Below are positions 58,051 to 64,000 of a stretch of DNA of 64,000 bases, piece by piece. Where the stretch lies: positions 16,300,001-16,364,000 of the forward strand of contig OX940864.1 in assembly GCA_954871525.1 (NCBI GenBank), in the 5' to 3' direction. How positions within the stretch are numbered: the first letter of the stretch is position 1; the number at the start of each line of letters is the position of its first letter. The position numbers were made by a program, and so were the translations under genes. The notes below the pieces were generated by a model. The model did not search any database. It was not told the DNA's origin and saw only the letters and a list, made by a program, of their open reading frames with translations. The stretch is from Parietaria judaica. Taxonomy: Eukaryota; Streptophyta; Magnoliopsida; Rosales; Urticaceae.

Positions 58051-58265
58051 ACGTATAGTAATTAAAAAATAATAATATCACTTATTAATATAAATATTTA
58101 TTAGTTAAAATTTAAATTCATAATTTTGCAAGGTGAAAACGTGATTTGTTTGGTGTCCGGTGGGTTGTGTTTCTTATTCCAATACTTATGTCCATTTTTA
58201 TTTCCAAATGGTATACCGCCCCAGTTAATTTGATTTTAACTTTTAGGATTGATAACGAAGACGCG
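58051..58265. other. AT-rich spacer
   Basis: No feature recognised; includes the truncation point of the Harbinger transposase remnant near its right end. Confidence 0.4.
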
Positions 58266-58478
58266 TTAATTTAGACTGAAAGCTTTTTTTTTTTTTTTTT
58301 CTATTACTTTATTATAATTACCAAAATAATTTATTTTTAACTCCTCTTCATCCAAACTAGTAATGAAATCGTCATCTAAGCTTGAAGATGATGAGGATGA
58401 GATAATATTCATTCTGGGAGATAAAATGAGAGAATGTGTAGAGAATTCAGAATAGACTGAGTGTGTATTAAAATTCAT
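58266..58478 (-). pseudogene. PIF/Harbinger transposase (ORF2), amino-terminal remnant
   Basis: The minus-strand frame starts MNFNTHSVYSEFSTHS and has MNIISSSSSSSLDDDFITSL and DEEELKINYF, the acidic start typical of plant ALP1/HARBI1-like transposases. After about 60 codons it runs into a T-homopolymer and unrelated sequence. The DDE catalytic domain is absent. It is divergently placed to ORF1, as in intact Harbinger elements. Confidence 0.55.
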
Positions 58479-58559
58479 GATATAATTGGTATTTTATAGG
58501 GAAAAAAATTAATGATAAAGGTAAATGTGGGTTGAGAAACGTGAGAATATTGAAGTATT

Positions 58560-58890
58560 GTCAAATTGCATCAGAACGAGTTGATAAACATGGGAATCTT
58601 CTAAGTGAATTGTCCAATCGCGTCAGAACGAGTTGATAAACGTGAGAATCTGGTAAGTGAATTGTCAAATCGCGTCAAAACGAGTTGATAAACGTGAGAA
58701 TCTTGTAAGTGAAACGAGTTGATAAACGTGAGAATCTTGTAAGTGAATTGTCAAATCGCGTCAGAACGAGTTGCTAAACGTGAGAATCTTGTAAGTGAAT
58801 TGTCAAATCAGAGTGGGTTGATAAATGTGATAATCTTGTAGGTGAATTGTCAAATCGCGTCAGAACGGTTTGAAAAACGTGAGAATCTTG
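58560..58890 (+). repeat. 52-bp tandem repeat (about seven units) between the divergent Harbinger ORFs
   Basis: GAGTTGATAAACGTGAGAAT and TCTTGTAAGTGAATTGTCAA recur at about 58579, 58630, 58681, 58711, 58768, 58813 and 58867, one unit shortened. The array ends just before CTATAAATAT (58891), the likely ORF1 TATA box. Confidence 0.85.
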
Positions 58891-58947
58891 CTATAAATAT
58901 TGTCTTCACAAGCTGTAATTTCACCACAACACTCACCTTACTAAAAA

Positions 58948-59864
58948 ATGTCTAGAGCTTCTAATTACTCTCGAGATGAAGACAAACTCCTTTGTCGGGT
59001 TTACATGGAGATTGCTCAAGACCCTATCATCGGTGTATATCAATCATCTGATCAGTTTTGGACTCGTGTTGCGGAAGCATACAACAACGAAAAAAGTCCG
59101 GATTCAAAGGAACGTTCAACAAGATCCATCAACTGCCGTATTCAAGTGATTAAGAAAGCTACAAGGAAGATGCATGCATGCATTCAACAAATTGAGAGTA
59201 GACACCCAAGCGGTGCTTCAACTGAAGATATTGTGAGTATTATAATTTATTGTTTTGTCACGATTAATTTTTATTTAACAAGTTTTTTATCGAATTTCAG
59301 ATGGATCAAGCAAAAGTATTGCTTTCACAAGATGAAAAATTCAAGAAAGGTTGGAAGTTTGATCATGTGTGGAACATTATTAAGAATTTTGAAAATTTTC
59401 AAGATGGAGCTTCAAGTGCAAGACAAACATCTCGAGGGTCATCTTGCCCACAAGAATTAGAAAATCCAACTCCGGAATCTGCTAGACATCCATCTCCTCC
59501 TGAGCGGCCAATTGGGGTAAAGAAAGCTAAGTTAAAAAATAAATTAGATGATGGGCTATTGTCTAGAATTAGTGGTATTGAGGAAGAAAATAAAGAACTT
59601 CTTGAGCAATTGAAGAAGACAAGTGCAATGAGGCAACACCACGTGGAATTAAAGGAAATCAAGGAAGAAAATAAAATATTGTTCCGGGATTTAAGTTCAA
59701 TACCAGATCCACAATTCCGTGCATATGTTCAACCCGAACAAGCGAAAATTATGCAAAAGAGGCTTGAACAACAACAGTCCCACGCACCACCTCCAACTTC
59801 CGATTCATATTCTCAATATTTTACCGGTCTCGGAGGATCCGGCACCAATCTTCCAGAATATTAG
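58948..59864 (+). CDS. PIF/Harbinger ORF1 Myb/SANT-like protein
   Basis: The gene encodes 282 residues in two exons (58948-59232 and 59301-59864; ATT|GTGAGT donor, TTTCAG acceptor). The amino-terminal Myb/SANT-like trihelix domain reads SRDEDKLLCRVYMEIAQDP, DQFWTRVAEAYNNEK and RSINCRIQVIKKATRKMHAC. The second exon has KFKKGWKFDHVWNIIKNFEN, a Lys-rich nuclear signal (GVKKAKLKNKLDD) and a glutamate-rich coiled coil (IEEENKELLEQLKKT). Family knowledge: Harbinger ORF1 binds DNA and brings transposase to the nucleus; similar plant proteins are often misnamed glutathione S-transferase T3-like. The frame is intact although the transposase is truncated. It is probably TE-derived, with domestication possible. 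Confidence 0.85.
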
Positions 59865-60310
59865 TCTATCTATTGTAATTTTATTTTGTTGTATTGTGTG
59901 TTTTAATGTCTTTTTAATTTCCATTTCCTTGTTGATTTTCTTTCAAATTGCTAATGTACTTGTGTTTGGTATTAGTTCATTAGAACCGTTTTAATATTAT
60001 AATTTTCTTGCAATGTGCAAATATCATTGTTTATTTTAAATTATTATTGTCTTTTAAATTATACAAATTAATAAATTTTATATAACTTAAATAATTTAAA
60101 GGATAAATATGACATAATTATATAAAATATGGGTATTTGAATAAATTTTAGAACTTAAAAGAACTAAAAAAAAAAATTAAAAAAATTTATAAAGCAGTGA
60201 ACAGTGCATCGCTATTTGTAGCGCTGCACTTTTGGGATAAATCATCCCACGCTATAATAGCGTGGGGAATAGAGTACGAGTGGAGTGTCCACTCTATTAT
60301 TGAGCAACTT
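59865..60310. mobile_element. 3' part and probable right end of the Harbinger element
   Basis: After ORF1, AT-rich DNA leads to short inverted motifs (CCCACGCTATAATAGCGTGG; GAGTGGAGTGTCCACTC) and a terminus near ACTCTATTATTGAGC, similar in layout to the MITE end at 55560-55705. The exact TIR could not be set. Confidence 0.4.
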
Positions 60311-61575
60311 TTACAGCTCGAGAGTTAGTTTTTTTTATTTTTTATTTTTGCAAATTGCAATATTTCAAAATCATGCACAAGCACTAATATTTGACTTAGA
60401 TTATAAATCAACTTAAGATTTCATTTAGACTAAAATAATAATAATTCAGTAATAATTATAATTCTTTATTTTTATAATTATGAATATATTTAAAAATCCA
60501 AATTGATATCTTGAATATTGAAACTCCAGAAAAAAGTTTGAAACGAAATTTTTGAAATACATAAAACATTTATTCTAAGCTTCAAACAGGTTGATCTATA
60601 CAAAATCCAAATCAACTATTATCACCTAAATATAGAGAAAGCGGAAAATCCATTACAATCAAAGATCATGGTATCAAGAGCTAATATGACACATATTAGA
60701 TTTAATGCTCACCAGCGTCGGATCCGGAAAATTTTATTGGAGGGGGCTACAATTTTTTTTATTTTTTTTTATTTTTATATAGAACGAAATCAAAAGAGGC
60801 TCGGTTCCCATTTTTTGTACCTAAACACTTTGATTTTAGGGCGCCGGGTCGGAAACGGGGCGGGCTGTAAGGCAACTTTAAATCTTTCGATTTAAACTCT
60901 CTAGCTCTTAAATCTTAATCTCAATGTATCTAGGGCATCATCTAATCAATGTCTAATAAACATTTACCTCAACTGTATTCACCAAGAAACGCCAAATTTA
61001 AATTCAATCCAAAATAATAAGATGTAACCACCACAATCCAACACAAATTTCTCAAAACTCCATAACACCTAATTTTTTTTTTAAAAAATCAACACAAATT
61101 TCACAATCCAAACCGAATTCAACATCCAATAAACCCAACCATGTAACTAAGCATTGCTAATCAGTCGCCAAATCCGTGGGATACACCGTAAATTAGATTC
61201 GTGGTGGTCCGGCGAAACTACCGTCACATATATGCCCGTTCTCGAACCCTGGCCGAATCCGTCGAAAACTCAAATGCAATAAAAAGACACAAACTATCAC
61301 AATATCAGTAGATAAACAACCGGTGATTTACAACGACACATGGGCTGGAGAGGGGATGCTGGATTTTTCGGACTTTTGGGCTTATTAGGAGGGCTGAATT
61401 AATTTTTCCTAGAAGGGCTAAACTCAATTTGGGCTATACTCTTAAGGTATTTCACCCATGGGCTGGGGTGACTACAGCCCCTGTTGGGCTTGTAGTGAAT
61501 CCGCTCTTGATGGTCACAATCCAAGTACACCTGTGAGCGAAAAATTCAAGTACACATATTATTCTATGTTGGTAT
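60311..61575. other. Intergenic, nothing firmly recognised
   Basis: A GC-richer patch (60720-60890) and GGGCT-rich text near 61340-61500 look repetitive, but no border, domain or RNA gene can be supported. Confidence 0.35.
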
Positions 61576-62342
61576 TAGGGGTGCAAATAAAACCCGGAAA
61601 TGCGGGTTTTAAACCGCATCCGGACCGGAACCGTATTTTAAATAAACCGGAACTGTATTAATCCGGGTTAAACCGGAACCGGTTTATTAAAAAAACCTCA
61701 TCCGGATTAAACCGGTTTCGGGTACCGGATTTAGAGAATAAAAAACCCGGAACCCGCACAGTAGCTTACTAAAACCCGGCTATTAAATATATACATAAAA
61801 ATATTTAGAATTTTCATACAAAAAAATATACATATTGAATTTCTATCAAGAGAAATATTCATTTATTTGTTTCTCATCCAACTCCAAACTAATGTTGTAG
61901 GTTAATCATTTGTTTCTTCTAGTCCAAATTGATATAATTTTTTTCTCTCACAATACTAATAGTATAAAACATTACATGTATTTATTATGTTAATTACTCA
62001 TCAGTTTTTGTAAGTATATTTGTTATGTTTATGCTATAGTTTGATTTTTTAATTTTGGCTATAATTACTTCAAGTTTTTTTTTTTTTTTTAAATATAAAA
62101 TTTAGGTTCAAATCTGTATTATAACCCGGAACCGGATTTTAAAACCGAAAATAAATAAAAATCCGTATCCGGGTTTAAAAACCGGTTTTTTATTTTAAAA
62201 CCGGGTTTTAACCGGGATCCGGATTTCCGGGTTTTTATGTAAAAATATCCGGATCCGGGTTTCAATTTCAAAAAACCTGGATTCCGGATCCGGGAAGCGG
62301 GTATGGCAAAAAATCCGGGTACCCGGTCCGCTTGCACCCCTA
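61576..62342. mobile_element. hAT MITE with perfect 8-bp target duplication (767 bp)
   Basis: TAGGGGTGCAAATAAAACCC at the left and CCGGTCCGCTTGCACCCCTA at the right form the inverted ends, flanked by GTTGGTAT on both sides (61568-61575 and 62343-62350). Dense CCGGAT/ACCCGG subterminal repeats; no transposase. Confidence 0.92.
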
Positions 62343-62645
62343 GTTGGTATACAACATGGGAAAAGGTTCATCTGGGAATGAAAAGAGGCTAAATAGCTTG
62401 GAAAAGGGGTAAGAAGCATGAAGAAGAACGATTCGATGTTTAGAAAATCTATTGTCGTCAAGGACAGTCCGGAGAAGAAGGGGATTAGCCAGCCTCAAAT
62501 CTAGATCTTTGTCTCCAAAACTAGAGAAACGAGGGTGTAAATATCGACGATATCTAGTGCATGGCTTCGGGGAAGTTTTGCCTGGGCAAAGAGTGGACGT
62601 ACGTCGGGGATCGCGTTTCGATCTCCAGCCAAACCACTTTCTAAA
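62343..62645. other. Short unassigned stretch
   Basis: Moderate GC, with a 97-codon open frame without any recognised domain. Confidence 0.35.
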
Positions 62646-64000
62646 AATGTCTGTTTGGAAGCCATTTCCAAAATGCTTTTTGGTTTTGGCAAAAGATACT
62701 CAAGGAATATTCGTTATAAAACGTGATTGGTTGTTTTTTTATTAAAAATATTTTACCAAAGTGTTTTTTCTTTTTCAGCAATTTACACTGAAAGATGAAA
62801 ACGTCTTTTTGACGTTTTTATTTTTTGTCGATCACTTGTTTTACTATTCACTGCATCTCTCACGCTATCTTTCTCCCTCTGCCTCCTTCGTCACTCGGCG
62901 ATGAGCTCCTCGGTCACCGGCGCTCGGCTCATTTGTCGCCGGCGCTCACCTCCACCGTCTCTCAGCGCTCAGCTCTGCCGTCTCTCGGTGCTCAGCTTCA
63001 CCGTCGCTCTGCCTTCACACATCTCTGACTTATTCATTTTCTCCCAATTCCTTGCGCGTTCGTCGTTCTGCGCGGTTCTCGTGGAGTTTGATTCGGAGGC
63101 CAAAGTTTAGGTTTCCGTTCGGAATTGTTGTTTTTGTTTCCTGTATCCTTGTGACTTTATGATTCGTTCTTGTTCTTTGTCGAGTTGCGATTCTGAAATT
63201 TGGGGATTTTGGGGTTTTTTTTTTTTTAAAATTCTTCATCTACTGAAGTAAAAGATATGATTATTTGATTGTGATTATTTGAAGTTCATTTATCTGTATA
63301 GTATTATTATTTATTATCATTTTTTAGCGTGATGAAGTGTAATGTAGAGATATCTTGATATTTTTTGCTTTTCTGGAAATAATGTGTTAATATTCATTTC
63401 GGTTATGTAGTATTGCTGCTTATGTTTATTCAGCTTTGCAATCTAGTGCTATTGCTTGTGTTGGTCATTAGGTATGGTGCGCGAGAGTTTGAGAGAAATT
63501 AGTTTTGCTTGTGATATTATTGCTGTATTGTTATTATATTAGTTGTTTTGGAGATCATGTTGTTTAATTATATGTCTTTAACTAGGTTTTTTTTTATAAA
63601 TAAATGGATCCCTCTGATAAGTCCGACGATGAGAGAATGGAAGAAGAATAAGTCATAATAACCGGAACCGGTTGCAATTATTGGCAATGTTAGCCGTGGC
63701 ACAATCATCGAGGCAAGTTGAGCGTATTAATCGGTATTGACAATTAGTGTCAGAACTAAGTGGCATTGGTTATGCATTAAGCAAATTAATGGTCATAAAA
63801 CGAACCTATTTAATATGTGTCGTATGAACCGAGCACCGTTTCATATTGCAATAATTTGCAAATGGGGAAAATTTAAGGCCGAACAATGCTAAACGAGTTG
63901 CATGGTCATGAAACGAACCAATTTAATGTAATCTTTTATTTGCATATATTTAATTAGTTTTAATTAATTACAATTAGTTTTTCTTTAAAATCAATTTTAA
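62646..64000 (+). mobile_element. Second PIF/Harbinger element, decayed, open at right edge
   Basis: The left end carries a GTCTGTTTGGAAGCC-type motif typical of Harbinger termini. A leader (62860-63115) is rich in CTC/CGGCGCTC. The transposase start lies at 63604; the rest runs out of the window. Confidence 0.45.
63604..63900 (+). pseudogene. Decayed ALP1/HARBI1-like transposase, first part
   Basis: It opens MDPSDKSDDERMEEE, the characteristic acidic start of plant Harbinger transposases, then hits a TAA. Pieces of the usual continuation (MLAVAQSSRQVERI, GHETNQFN) can be read in shifted frames with several stops. Non-functional. Confidence 0.6.

Noticed and set aside
58560..58890. Possible CRISPR-like array
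   Set aside because: The 52-bp units are contiguous tandem copies without unique spacers, in a plant nuclear genome.
62119..62461. Minus-strand ORFs rich in PGSG/KPG
   Set aside because: They translate the subterminal CCGGAT repeats of the hAT MITE.

Overview
This is a 64-kb window of a flowering-plant nuclear genome. The evidence is AT-rich DNA, many introns with GT-AG borders, orthologues of plant-specific genes (the ethylene-signalling kinase CTR1, heat-stress factor HSFA3, a PCFS4-type polyadenylation factor), abundant plant LTR retrotransposons, hAT- and PIF/Harbinger-type elements, and a piece of plastid ndhD. The protein sequences look eudicot (possibly a rosid), but I cannot name the species. 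All family assignments come from recognition by eye, not from a database search.

Layout. 1-1.3 kb: first coding exon of a PCFS4-like gene on the minus strand, running off the left edge. 1.5-5 kb: two ~1.45-kb direct repeats about 2 kb apart. 5.0-6.3 kb: an intronless GOST/lung-7TM receptor-like gene (minus). 6.6-15.6 kb: a nested insertion, in which a Tat/Ogre-type Ty3-gypsy retrotransposon (6648-14912, target duplication GTACC) sits inside a hAT-like element (6590-15568), which in turn sits in the second copy of a small duplication of the receptor gene's upstream region. 16-25 kb: a transposon graveyard with a 2.78-kb solo LTR, a 107-nt hairpin, other LTR pieces and a duplicated AT-rich block. 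25.6-32.6 kb: a complete 15-exon CTR1 gene (plus, 809 residues) with a short upstream ORF. 33.6-41.4 kb: a MULE-like TIR element, a GC-rich minisatellite, an inverted and truncated copy of the solo LTR, two or three broken Ty1-copia elements (minus) and a stray piece of the CTR1 3' flank. 42.4-47.2 kb: two hAT MITEs flanking an HSFA3 gene (plus). 47.5-50.2 kb: a complete RPF2 gene (minus) with telo-box and site II promoter motifs. 51-53.4 kb: LTR-like sequence and two unrecognised membrane-type ORFs. 53.7-55.2 kb: a dead partial copy of CTR1 with its introns. 55.4-58.1 kb: MITE pieces, a plastid ndhD insertion and a ~1-kb degenerate minisatellite that flips orientation in the middle. 58.3-60.3 kb: a PIF/Harbinger element that keeps ORF1 but has lost most of its transposase. 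61.6-62.3 kb: a hAT MITE with perfect 8-bp target duplications. 62.6-64 kb: a second, decayed Harbinger relic.

The host genes do not form a functional cluster. They are independent housekeeping and signalling genes (mRNA 3'-end formation, membrane receptor, ethylene signalling, heat stress, 60S ribosome assembly) embedded in mobile DNA. The points most worth following are the CTR1 copies (gene, pseudogene, stray 3' flank) and its flanking inverted LTRs, the orientation-switching repeat array with many TTGAC cores, the intact Harbinger ORF1 without a transposase, and the young-looking gypsy element whose LTRs are nearly identical although its reading frames are broken.
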